7,696 bases of DNA from an uncultured Eubacteriales bacterium (GCA_900556935.1 USQL01000095.1:1-7696); one strand, 5' to 3'; shown: positions 1 to 6,137, counted from the first letter of the stretch. Program-made: numbers and translations. Notes: generated from the letters alone by a model not told the origin.

Positions 1-290
1 GGCTTGAAGTCGTAGCGCTTCAGCGCCAGACGCTTCCACTTGGCCAGGGAATGCACCACCTGGCCCTGTGCGCCCACATCAGGGATATCGAAGGACACAG
101 GGCGCTCCACGCCATTGAGGTTATCGTTCAGGCCGGAATTCTCGGTGACAAACAGGGGCGCGGATACACGCTTGAGATTCAGCGCACCGGAAAATTCTTC
201 CTGAAACGTTGCCTTGATGTAGGCAATAGCGCGCTGGGTATCATAGGCGTCCAAAGTGGGCACATAATGGGTGGGAACGTAAACAGACAT
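1..290 (-). CDS. asnA: Aspartate--ammonia ligase (asparagine synthetase A), 5' part only
   Basis: Minus-strand gene running off the left edge; the first 96 codons are present. AsnA is the cytoplasmic enzyme that makes asparagine from aspartate, ammonia and ATP; its fold resembles the core of class II aminoacyl-tRNA synthetases. The translation begins MSVYVPTHYVPTLDAYDTQR and carries the family blocks RVSAPLF (residues 41-47), GLNDNLNGVERPVSFDI (53-69) and VHSLAKWKR (79-87). Asp56 in NDNLNG corresponds to the active-site Asp46 of the E. coli enzyme. Start choice: ATG at 288-290 has GGAAGG ten bases upstream. An in-frame ATG at 336-338 also exists, but it overlaps a good -10 box (337-342), so it would not be in the transcript. 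The gene is divergent from rplS, with no T-box-sized leader. The identity is secure; completeness cannot be judged. Confidence 0.95.
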   Translation of the reverse strand, partial: MSVYVPTHYVPTLDAYDTQRAIAYIKATFQEEFSGALNLKRVSAPLFVTENSGLNDNLNGVERPVSFDIPDVGAQGQVVHSLAKWKRLALKRYDFK

Positions 291-336
291 GAGATCGCCG
301 CCTTCCGGTAAAATGTTTTTGTTTGCAGTTATTGCC

Positions 337-364
337 ATTGTATTCCGTTTTTGAAAAAAATCAA
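337..364 (-). promoter_or_regulatory. Putative SigA promoter of asnA
   Basis: Read on the minus strand, TTGATT (364-359) and TACAAT (342-337) are separated by 16 bases. They match the -35 and -10 consensus at 4/6 and 5/6. Transcription would start near 330, giving a leader of about 40 bases that contains the GGAAGG ribosome binding site. This placement excludes the upstream in-frame ATG at 338 as a start. The AT-rich context makes chance matches possible. Confidence 0.5.
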
Positions 365-383
365 GAAGCAAATTTTTCAAAAA
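348..383. repeat. AT-rich inverted repeat between divergent asnA and rplS promoters
   Basis: TTTTTGAAAAA (348-358) and TTTTTCAAAAA (373-383) are perfect 11-base inverted arms around a 14-base centre. The element covers the -35 and spacer of the asnA promoter and lies just upstream of the rplS promoter. It could be an operator or a curved or UP-type element. Because the arms consist almost entirely of A and T runs in A/T-rich DNA, chance is a real alternative. Confidence 0.4.
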
Positions 384-411
384 AGAAAAAAGGAAAAATA
401 GAAAATTGCAC

Positions 412-440
412 TTGATTTTATGACGATTCCATGATAAACT
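412..440 (+). promoter_or_regulatory. Putative SigA promoter of rplS
   Basis: TTGATT (412-417), a 17-base spacer and TAAACT (435-440) match the -35 and -10 consensus at 4/6 each. The upstream stretch 380-405 is nearly pure A with a few G and T, as expected of an UP element at a strongly expressed ribosomal protein promoter. A start near 447 would give a leader of about 72 bases ending in the AAGGAGG ribosome binding site (506-512). Confidence 0.5.
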
Positions 441-519
441 TAATCGGTCTGAAATCAAGGTGTGTCCTCTGCCGCCGAATCTGCGGGTATGAACGCCTAA
501 TATTTAAGGAGGACAAAAA

Positions 520-861
520 ATGGATTTGGTTAAGGCTCTGAATAGCCAGTACATGAAGGAAGAGCTGCCCGAGGTTCGGGTGGGCGACACCGTTCGTGTG
601 CACGTTCGCATCAAGGAAGGCGCTCGTGAGCGTATCCAGGTTTTCGAAGGCACCATCATTGCCCGGAAGCATGGCGGCATCGGCGAGACCATCACTGTCC
701 GCCGCGTGTCCTACGGCGTAGGCTGCGAGAAGGTCTTCCCCCTGCATTCTCCCAACGTTGCGATGATCGAGACCGTCCGCAAGGGCCAGGTTCGCCGCGC
801 GAAGCTGTACTACCTGCGTGACCGCTTCGGCAAGGCCGCAAAGGTCAAGGAGAAGGTATAA
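520..861 (+). CDS. rplS: 50S ribosomal protein L19
   Basis: This 113-residue protein is the normal length for bacterial L19, a large-subunit protein located near the interface with the 30S subunit. The translation has the usual order of family blocks: VRVGDTVRVHVRIKEG (about 20-35), RERIQVFEGT (36-45), GIGETITVRRVSYGVG (53-68), VFPLHSP (72-78) and RRAKLYYLRDRFGKAAK (about 92-108). ATG at 520 follows AAGGAGG (506-512) with a seven-base gap, a near-ideal start. Here rplS stands alone, with its own promoter candidate and a terminator right after it. It heads the conserved rplS-(lepB)-rbgA-rnhB neighbourhood of Firmicutes. The codons are those of a highly expressed gene, like tig. Confidence 0.97.
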   Translation: MDLVKALNSQYMKEELPEVRVGDTVRVHVRIKEGARERIQVFEGTIIARKHGGIGETITVRRVSYGVGCEKVFPLHSPNVAMIETVRKGQVRRAKLYYLRDRFGKAAKVKEKV

Positions 862-873
862 CCTGCTTTTCAT

Positions 874-902
874 AAAAAGAGAGGGCTTGGCCCTCTTTTT
901 TT
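874..902 (+). terminator. Rho-independent terminator after rplS
   Basis: AGAGGGC (880-886) pairs perfectly with GCCCTCT (890-896) around a TTG loop. A run of Ts through 902 follows, and an A-rich stretch before the stem (874-878) can extend the pairing. It lies 12 bases after the rplS stop codon and separates rplS from the lepB operon. Confidence 0.93.
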
Positions 903-941
903 ATGCCCTGGAAGAATTTTCAAAAATTTCCCTTATTCTTA

Positions 942-970
942 TGGAAATGCCCCGAAGACTGTGGTACAAT
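942..970 (+). promoter_or_regulatory. Putative extended -10 promoter of the lepB operon
   Basis: TGGAAA (942-947) is followed by a 17-base spacer and TACAAT (965-970, 5/6 to consensus), with the extended -10 motif TGG directly before it (962-964). It sits just downstream of the rplS terminator. A start near 977 would give a leader of about 37 bases for lepB. It is the only convincing promoter before the seven-gene run ending at 6105. Confidence 0.68.
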
Positions 971-980
971 AAACCAAAAA

Positions 981-1008
981 TCCCGGCCTGCGCCGGAATC
1001 GGGAGGAG
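981..1008 (+). promoter_or_regulatory. lepB leader hairpins next to the ribosome binding site
   Basis: CCGGC (983-987) can pair with GCCGG (992-996) around CTGC, leaving the strong ribosome binding site GGGAGGAG (1001-1008) free. Alternatively TCCCG (981-985) can pair with CGGGA (1000-1004), covering half of that site. The two structures are mutually exclusive. Both pairings are seen in the sequence; any regulatory role is inference. Confidence 0.4.
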
Positions 1009-1013
1009 AAAAC

Positions 1014-1622
1014 ATGCCCCGGATGAAAAAACAGGAAAAAAAAGAGCCGGAAAAAAAGCTGACCCCAGCCCAAAATCTGGTGCTGTATCTGCACGACCTG
1101 TTGTGGATGCTGGCGGTGATTATGGTTGCCTTTTTGGTGTTCTTCCGGATCATTGTGGTGTCCGGTCCCTCTATGAAGCAGACCCTGCTGGACGGGGACT
1201 ATTTGCTTTTGATCAGCAACCTTTTCTATCATGACCCAAAGCAGGGGGATGTGGTGGTTGTCAGCAAGCGGAGCTACGACGACGGAAAGCCCATTGTAAA
1301 GCGGGTCATTGCCACCGAGGGCCAGATTGTGGACATGGATTTTGAAAACGGCATTGTCTATGTGGATGGTTTGCCGCTGGAGGAGGACTATGTCAATACC
1401 CCCACCAATCTGGACGAGGGCACGGTGTTCCCACAGATTGTGGAGGAGGGTTGCGTGTTTGTCATGGGGGACAACCGCAACAATTCCAAGGACAGCCGGA
1501 GCCCGGAGATTGGCCAGGTAGATACCCGGCAGATTCTGGGTAAGGTGGCGCTACTGCTGTTCCCCGGAACGGACCACGGCACCCAGGCCCGGGATACACA
1601 AAGAATCGGAACGGTGAAATAA
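1014..1622 (+). CDS. lepB: Signal peptidase I
   Basis: LepB is the membrane-anchored serine protease that removes signal peptides from exported proteins outside the membrane. The 202-residue product has a charged cytoplasmic N-terminus (1-15, rich in Lys and Glu), one membrane segment (about 22-49), then the catalytic box SGPSM with nucleophile Ser53, KRVIA with the general-base Lys96, and the C-terminal box GDNRNNSKDSR (152-162). Size and single membrane anchor match the short Gram-positive (SipS-like) type. ATG at 1014 is chosen because GGGAGGAG (1001-1008) lies five bases upstream. The frame is open back to 903, but that stretch contains the terminator tail and promoter. A second ATG at 1023 is too far from the ribosome binding site. 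It is the first gene of the operon, one base from rbgA. Confidence 0.96.
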   Translation: MPRMKKQEKKEPEKKLTPAQNLVLYLHDLLWMLAVIMVAFLVFFRIIVVSGPSMKQTLLDGDYLLLISNLFYHDPKQGDVVVVSKRSYDDGKPIVKRVIATEGQIVDMDFENGIVYVDGLPLEEDYVNTPTNLDEGTVFPQIVEEGCVFVMGDNRNNSKDSRSPEIGQVDTRQILGKVALLLFPGTDHGTQARDTQRIGTVK

Positions 1623-1623
1623 T

Positions 1624-2493
1624 ATGGACAATATGAATATTCAGTGGTATCCGGGCCACATGACCAAAACCCGGAGACAGATTGAGGCGGATTTGAAGCA
1701 GGTGGACGCGGTTTGCGAAATCGTGGATGCCCGCATCCCGCTGTCCAGCCGGAATCCGGACATTGATGCCATCTGCGGCAGCAAACCCAGGATGATTGTT
1801 CTGAACCGGATGGACCTGGCGGACCCGGCGGCAACCAGCCGCTGGAAGGCCTATTTTGAGAAAAAGGGCATGGCGGTGATTGCCACCGACTGCAAGACAA
1901 AGCGGGGCATCTCCGGCTTCACCCCCGCGGCCCGGACGGCCTGCGCCGAGAAGCTGCAAAGGGATGCGGCTAAGGGCATGAACCGGCCTCTGCGGGTCAT
2001 GGTGGTGGGAATCCCCAACGTGGGCAAATCCACTCTGATTAACCAGATATCCGGCCGAAAGGGTGCCAAGGCGGAGAACCGGCCCGGTGTGACCAGAGGC
2101 AAGCAGTGGGTAACGGTAGACGCTGGCCTGCAGCTGCTGGACACCCCGGGCATCCTGTGGCCCAAATTTGAGGACCCGGAGGTTGGCATGATGCTGGCCT
2201 TTACGGGTGCTGTCAAAGAAGGGGTTATTGATATTGAAGAGCTTGCGTGCAGGCTTTTGGAGCTGCTGCTGGAATACTATCCCCAGACGCTAAAGGACCG
2301 CTATAAGGTGGAAGCCCCCCAGGGCACCCCCGGCTATGAGCTGCTGGAAATGGCGGGAAAGAACCGGGGCTATCTGCTTGCCCGGGGTGAAATCCATACG
2401 GAGCGGATGGCAAAGGTACTGCTGGATGAATTCCGCGGCGGAAAACTGGGAAAATTTACGTTGGAGCAGCCGAAGGAGGAAAACCATGTCTGA
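1624..2493 (+). CDS. rbgA: Ribosome biogenesis GTPase RbgA (YlqF)
   Basis: This circularly permuted GTPase acts late in 50S subunit assembly, allowing late proteins to join the pre-50S particle. The 289-residue product shows the permuted motif order: IQWYPGHM (6-13), VDARIPLSSRNP (34-45), G4 NRMD (61-64), G1 GIPNVGKST (129-137), G2 region RPGVTRG (153-159), G3 DTPGILWPKF (173-182), then the C-terminal helical domain ending in a family-typical LEQP. The G4 lysine of NKxD is arginine here. ATG at 1624 lies seven bases after a weak GGTG; ATG at 1633, which would give the B. subtilis-like start MNIQWYPGHM, is an alternative. Translation probably couples to lepB, which ends one base earlier. The rplS/rbgA/rnhB order is conserved in Firmicutes. 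Confidence 0.96.
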   Translation: MDNMNIQWYPGHMTKTRRQIEADLKQVDAVCEIVDARIPLSSRNPDIDAICGSKPRMIVLNRMDLADPAATSRWKAYFEKKGMAVIATDCKTKRGISGFTPAARTACAEKLQRDAAKGMNRPLRVMVVGIPNVGKSTLINQISGRKGAKAENRPGVTRGKQWVTVDAGLQLLDTPGILWPKFEDPEVGMMLAFTGAVKEGVIDIEELACRLLELLLEYYPQTLKDRYKVEAPQGTPGYELLEMAGKNRGYLLARGEIHTERMAKVLLDEFRGGKLGKFTLEQPKEENHV

Positions 2494-3088
2494 AACCAAT
2501 CTCTGGGCCATTGAGGATTCCCTTTCGGAATATGCGCTCATCTGCGGCGTGGACGAGGCAGGCCGGGGCCCCTTGGCGGGACCCGTCTGCGCGGCGGCGG
2601 TGATTCTTCCCAAAGACCTGGAAATCCCTGGGCTGAACGACAGCAAAAAGCTATCCGACAAGCGCCGTCGGGAGCTGTTTCCCATCATTCAGGAAAAGGC
2701 TCTGACCTACGGCATTGCGTTTGCGAGCCAGGAGGAGATTGACGAATTCAACATCCTCCAGGCAACTTTCCTGGCCATGCGCCGGGCCATGGACCAGTTG
2801 AACCCCAAACCGGAGCTTGCTCTCATTGACGGCAACCGAGAGACGGATTTCGGCATCCCCTGCAAAACAGTTATAAAAGGGGACAGCCTCAGCGCCAATA
2901 TTGCGGCGGCCTCGGTGCTTGCGAAGGTAACACGGGACGATTATATGATAAAGGCGGCGGAAGCGTACCCCGGCTACGGCTTTGAAATCCACAAGGGCTA
3001 TGGCACCAAGGCGCACTATGCGGCGCTGGAGCAGCTGGGCCCCTGTCCTATCCACCGCCGGACCTTCCTAAAGAAGCTCTATGGCTAA
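2486..3088 (+). CDS. rnhB: Ribonuclease HII
   Basis: RNase HII cuts the RNA strand of RNA-DNA hybrids and starts removal of single ribonucleotides from DNA. The 200-residue product has the expected acidic active site: Asp23-Glu24 in GVDEAGRGPLAGPV (21-34), Asp115 in LIDGN (113-117) and Asp133 in KGDS (131-134). NDSKKLS (51-57), the alanine-rich helix leading to AKVTRD (146-151), and HKGYGT plus PIHR near the C-terminus are also present. ATG at 2486 is chosen for AAGGAGGA (2473-2480) five bases upstream; the frame is open further upstream, but that part lies within rbgA. It overlaps the rbgA end by eight bases (ATGTCTGA) and yraN by eight (ATGGCTAA), so coupled translation is likely. Confidence 0.96.
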   Translation: MSETNLWAIEDSLSEYALICGVDEAGRGPLAGPVCAAAVILPKDLEIPGLNDSKKLSDKRRRELFPIIQEKALTYGIAFASQEEIDEFNILQATFLAMRRAMDQLNPKPELALIDGNRETDFGIPCKTVIKGDSLSANIAAASVLAKVTRDDYMIKAAEAYPGYGFEIHKGYGTKAHYAALEQLGPCPIHRRTFLKKLYG

Positions 3089-3440
3089 CCTGTTGGGCCC
3101 CTGGGGGGAGGCCCTGGCGGCGGAATATCTGCGGCGGAAGGGCTACAGCATTGTGGCCGGCAACTACCGCTGCCGCTTTGGGGAGATTGACCTGATTGCG
3201 AGAGACCGCAAGACCCTGGTATTTGTGGAGGTCAAGCTTCGGAAAAACGCAAACTTCGCCCAGGCGCGGGAGTTTGTGGACTACCGGAAGCAGCAGCGCC
3301 TGCGGACCACGGCTTCCCTGTACTTATCCTGTCATCCAACAACCCTTCGGGCCAGATTCGATGTCATTGAAATCTATGCCCCCCAGGGCATGGAAACAAA
3401 AAATCCAGTTATCAATCATTTGGAGGATGCGTTTGAATGA
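3081..3440 (+). CDS. yraN: UPF0102 (YraN) family endonuclease-like protein
   Basis: This 119-residue protein is the usual length for the family. Motifs are GPWGEALAAEYLRRKGY (6-22), GEIDLIARD (34-42) and LVFVEVKLR (46-54). The acidic residues Glu35 and Asp37 and the E-x-K pair Glu50/Lys52 fit the PD-(D/E)xK nuclease-like fold proposed for the family; the cellular role is not well established. The gene starts inside the end of rnhB with almost no Shine-Dalgarno sequence (only AAGAAG nearby). It probably relies on ribosomes finishing rnhB. Adjacency to rnhB is a common arrangement and suggests a nucleic-acid job, but that is inference. Confidence 0.9.
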   Translation: MANLLGPWGEALAAEYLRRKGYSIVAGNYRCRFGEIDLIARDRKTLVFVEVKLRKNANFAQAREFVDYRKQQRLRTTASLYLSCHPTTLRARFDVIEIYAPQGMETKNPVINHLEDAFE

Positions 3441-4411
3441 ACTTTCCGGTATTTGACCTGCACTGTGACACGGCTCTGCGGCTGCTGGGCGACGATGTGA
3501 ATCAGGCAGGGAGCCTGAACGCCAACACGGGCCACATTGATTTGACCCGGGCTCAGGCGCTTCCCGGCTATTGCCAGTGCTTTGCCTGCTTTACCACGCC
3601 CTATATGGAGCAGACGGAGTGGTACGGCCTGTCACCGGTGGTGGTGTTTGAGCGGGAAATTGCCACCATCCAGCGGGAGGTGGACAAGAACAAGAAAAAA
3701 ATCGGCCTGGTGTACAGCGCTGACGAGATTCGGGCCAATCAGGAGAAGGGAAAAATGTCAGCCCTTCTGACCATTGAGGGCCCCGCGGGCTTTGGCTTCG
3801 ACCCGGAGCTGCTGGAAAGCGTGTTTGAGGCGGGCTTCCGCATCTCCACTTTGGGCTGGAATGAGCGCAATGTCTTAACCGGCTCCAATCAGACGGGGGA
3901 GGGCCTGACGGATTTGGGCCGTGACTATGTCCGCAGATGCCAGGAACTGGGCATCATTGTAGACGTGAGCCATATCAGTGATGCGGGCTTCTGGGATATT
4001 ATGAAGGTCACCCAGGGCCCCATTGTCGCCTCTCACTCCAACAGCCGCGCCGTGTGCAATCATCCCCGGAACCTGACGGACGATATGTTCCGGGCCATCC
4101 GGGATACCGGCGGTGTGGCAGGCATCAACCAGTTTGCGGAGTTTTTGGGCGAAAAGCCCACACTGGACACCATCTGTGACCATATCTTCCATTTCCTGGA
4201 GTTGGACCCGGAGGGCACCCACATTGCCCTGGGCGGAGACCTGGACGGCTGCGACAAGCTTTCTGATGGCTTTGAGGGCATCCAGAGCTATGGCGCGCTG
4301 GCGGACCGCCTGCTGGAGCGGGGGCTTAGCGAGGACATGGTCAGAAATCTATATTGGAACAACGCGTTGGGAGTGATGGACGCTGCGGTACCGAACAACA
4401 AGAAACGCTGA
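3437..4411 (+). CDS. Membrane dipeptidase (peptidase family M19)
   Basis: M19 enzymes are zinc-dependent TIM-barrel hydrolases of dipeptides, often tolerant of D-residues. The 324-residue product carries all expected metal ligands: His9 and Asp11 in DLHCDT (7-12), Glu114 in IEG, His179 in VDVSHIS (175-181) and His200 in ASHSNSR (198-204). The GGDLDG block (266-271) is also present. No signal peptide or membrane segment is visible, so a cytoplasmic enzyme is likely despite the family name. ATG at 3437 overlaps the yraN stop (ATGA), with GGAGG at 3422-3426 ten bases upstream. Substrates cannot be deduced; cell-wall-derived or dietary dipeptides are possible. The 3' end overlaps the probable start of the next gene. 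Confidence 0.93.
   Translation: MNFPVFDLHCDTALRLLGDDVNQAGSLNANTGHIDLTRAQALPGYCQCFACFTTPYMEQTEWYGLSPVVVFEREIATIQREVDKNKKKIGLVYSADEIRANQEKGKMSALLTIEGPAGFGFDPELLESVFEAGFRISTLGWNERNVLTGSNQTGEGLTDLGRDYVRRCQELGIIVDVSHISDAGFWDIMKVTQGPIVASHSNSRAVCNHPRNLTDDMFRAIRDTGGVAGINQFAEFLGEKPTLDTICDHIFHFLELDPEGTHIALGGDLDGCDKLSDGFEGIQSYGALADRLLERGLSEDMVRNLYWNNALGVMDAAVPNNKKR
4369..4385 (+). promoter_or_regulatory. Probable ribosome binding site and CTG start of the threonine-synthase-like gene
   Basis: GGGAGTGATGG (4369-4379) resembles the anti-16S-complementary AGGAGGTGAT. GGGAG lies nine bases before CTG (4383-4385), which is where the family N-terminus should begin. The in-frame stop TGA at 4374-4376 prevents any start further upstream. 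The whole element lies inside the dipeptidase coding sequence. Confidence 0.45.
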
Positions 4412-5411
4412 AACCGATTTTGAGGAGCTACAGGCCTTCCGGGAGGACCGGAGTCCCGATGGCGGCCTGTATGTGCCGGAACGCGTTCCAAGACTTTCCG
4501 GGGAGGAGATTACCGCCCTGGGGAAGCTTCCGGAGAATACCGCTGCGGCAAAGATTCTGAGCCTCTTTTTAGGCGAGCGGATTAGCCCCTGGGACCTGGA
4601 TTTTTCCGTGGGCCGCCGCTGGGTCCGGCAGAAGGAGCTGGATCGGAAAAACGTGCTCATTCAGTGCTGGCACAATCCGGAAGGGGAGACGGCCTATCTG
4701 ACACGCTTTCTTTCCGAACGCCTGGGCCAGAAGTTGGGCTTCTGGGCCGGGGTTTGCGTGCGCATTGCGGCGGCGGGGACGATTCTTTCCCGAATGGCCC
4801 TGGATGGGGCGCTTACCTGGGAGGAGCCCGGGGAGTTTGCCGCCGTCTCCGGGGATTTTTCCGGCGTGCTGGCGGGGCTCTATCTGAAGGCCATGGGGTT
4901 CCCCGTGGGAAAGCTGATCTGCTGCTGCAATGAAAACAACAGCGTTTGGGAGCTGGTGCATCTGGGCCAGCTGCGGACGGACGGTGTCTGCCAGCAGACC
5001 CTCACCCCGGAGGCGGACACGGTGCTGCCCATGGGCCTGGAGCACCTTCTCTATTGCCTGGGCGGGGAGAAGGCCGCACTGGAATACGCGCGCTGCGCCT
5101 ATATGGGCCAGTCCTATATTCCGGAGGCGGAGGTGCTCGCAAGGCTGCAAAAGCTCCTGTTTGTAGGGGTGGTCAGCCGGGAGAGGCTGGGCCTGACGCT
5201 GACAGGGGTCCTGAAAAACTATGACTGCCTTCTCTCACCCTACACGGCTATTGCCTACGCAAGTGCCCAGGATTACCGGGCCAAAAGCGGAGAAAACCGT
5301 CTGTGCGTCATGCTGTCGGAGCGAAATCCGGCGCTGGACTGCGGAAGCCTTGCCGCGCTTTTGGGCGTTCGCCAGAGCGCTGTAAAGGAATGGCTGAACA
5401 CGGGGAGGTGA
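4383..5411 (+). CDS. Degenerate threonine-synthase-like protein, probably non-catalytic
   Basis: Counted from CTG 4383 the product has 342 residues; functional threonine synthases have roughly 430-500. By-eye similarity to ThrC runs in order. N-terminal RYRTTRN (2-8) and SPDGGLYVPE (24-33) are followed by HNPEG (97-101), where ThrC has HGPT. AVSGDFSGVLAGLYLKAMGF (154-173) and PVGKLICCCNENN (174-186) match the PTGNFGNILAG...GKLICASNENN region. SPYTAIAYASAQDYR (about 288-302) falls in the C-terminal domain. Missing are the S/A-F-K-D motif with the PLP Schiff-base lysine (ETAYLTRF stands there) and the TSGDTG phosphate-binding block. About 100 residues between residues 100 and 155 are gone. The frame is intact with codon use like its neighbours, so it seems maintained. 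The first standard start, GTG 4473, would remove the PDGGLYVPE motif. Homology is fairly sure; the function is unknown. Confidence 0.7.
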   Translation: MRYRTTRNAETDFEELQAFREDRSPDGGLYVPERVPRLSGEEITALGKLPENTAAAKILSLFLGERISPWDLDFSVGRRWVRQKELDRKNVLIQCWHNPEGETAYLTRFLSERLGQKLGFWAGVCVRIAAAGTILSRMALDGALTWEEPGEFAAVSGDFSGVLAGLYLKAMGFPVGKLICCCNENNSVWELVHLGQLRTDGVCQQTLTPEADTVLPMGLEHLLYCLGGEKAALEYARCAYMGQSYIPEAEVLARLQKLLFVGVVSRERLGLTLTGVLKNYDCLLSPYTAIAYASAQDYRAKSGENRLCVMLSERNPALDCGSLAALLGVRQSAVKEWLNTGR

Positions 5412-5415
5412 AAAA

Positions 5416-6105
5416 ATGGCGCTGTACGCTATCGGAGATTTGCACCTGTGTCTGGGCGCGCCGAAGCCCATGGATGTTTTCGGCGGTGCCTGGGTGGGCT
5501 ATATGGAAAAGCTCCGCCAGGGGATGTCCGTCATTGGGCCGGAGGACACCACGGTCCTCATGGGAGACCTGAGCTGGGCCCTGGACCTGGGCAGTGCCCG
5601 GGAGGACTTTGCCTGGATCCAGAATATCCCCGGGGAAAAAGTTATTCTAAAGGGAAACCACGATTATTGGTGGAGCACCCAGGCAAAATTTGAAAAATTC
5701 TGCCTGGAGAACGGCTTTTCCCGGATGCATCTTCTGAACAACAACTGTTTTTTCTATGAGGATATCGCCATCTGCGGCACCCGGGGGTGGTTTTTCGAGG
5801 AGGAGCGGTCGGGAGCCCATGACGAAAAGGTGTTCCGCCGGGAGCTTATGCGGCTGGAGGCCTCTTTAAAGGCGGCGGGGGAGAAGCAGAAGCTGGTATT
5901 TTTGCATTACCCGCCCCGCTACAAGGGCTATACCTGCGGGGAGATTCTGGAGCTGCTGGAAAAATACCAGGTCCGGCAGTGTTTTTACGGCCACCTGCAC
6001 GGCGCAAGCCACCGTTTGGCCATGGAGGGGCTGTGGGACGGGGTAGAATACCGGCTTCTGTCGGCGGACTACCTGAATTTTAAGCCCTATAAGGTAAAAA
6101 ATTGA
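5416..6105 (+). CDS. Calcineurin-like metallophosphoesterase
   Basis: This 229-residue protein has the complete binuclear-metal phosphoesterase signature: GDLHL (Asp8, His10), GDLSW (Asp51), KGNHDYWW (Asn81, His82), FLHYPP (His164) and YGHLHG (His193, His195). The GNHDYWW form and LMGDLSWAL, together with the length, point to the small cytoplasmic subgroup often annotated as predicted phosphohydrolase; substrate unknown. No signal peptide or membrane segment is visible. ATG at 5416 follows GGGGAGGTG (5402-5410), which overlaps the stop of the upstream gene four bases earlier, so the two are co-translated. It is the last gene of the lepB run; the next 114 bases carry the tig promoter. Confidence 0.92.
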   Translation: MALYAIGDLHLCLGAPKPMDVFGGAWVGYMEKLRQGMSVIGPEDTTVLMGDLSWALDLGSAREDFAWIQNIPGEKVILKGNHDYWWSTQAKFEKFCLENGFSRMHLLNNNCFFYEDIAICGTRGWFFEEERSGAHDEKVFRRELMRLEASLKAAGEKQKLVFLHYPPRYKGYTCGEILELLEKYQVRQCFYGHLHGASHRLAMEGLWDGVEYRLLSADYLNFKPYKVKN

Positions 6106-6124
6106 AAAGTTTTTAAGAAAACTA

Positions 6125-6137
6125 TGGACAAGGTCCA
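6125..6137. repeat. Short palindrome over the -35 box of tig
   Basis: TGGAC (6125-6129) and GTCCA (6133-6137) are inverted around AAG, and the left arm is the -35 hexamer of the tig promoter. A second small AT palindrome, AGTTTT/AAAACT (6108-6113/6118-6123), lies directly upstream. Either could bind a regulator or be chance; the arms are short. Confidence 0.3.

Noticed and set aside
291..338. Sixteen-codon N-terminal extension of asnA from the ATG at 336-338
   Set aside because: The ATG overlaps the probable -10 box and has only a weak GGAA upstream, while ATG 288-290 has GGAAGG and matches the family start.
291..440. T-box or other long riboswitch leader for asnA
   Set aside because: The leader from the inferred promoter is only about 40 bases, and no specifier loop or T-box sequence is visible.
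418..873. Minus-strand open frame opposite rplS
   Set aside because: It covers the rplS promoter region and coding sequence in antisense, has no ribosome binding site or recognisable motif, and is explained as a shadow of rplS.
903..1013. In-frame N-terminal extension of lepB
   Set aside because: This stretch holds the end of the rplS terminator region, a good promoter and the lepB ribosome binding site; the family N-terminus fits ATG 1014.
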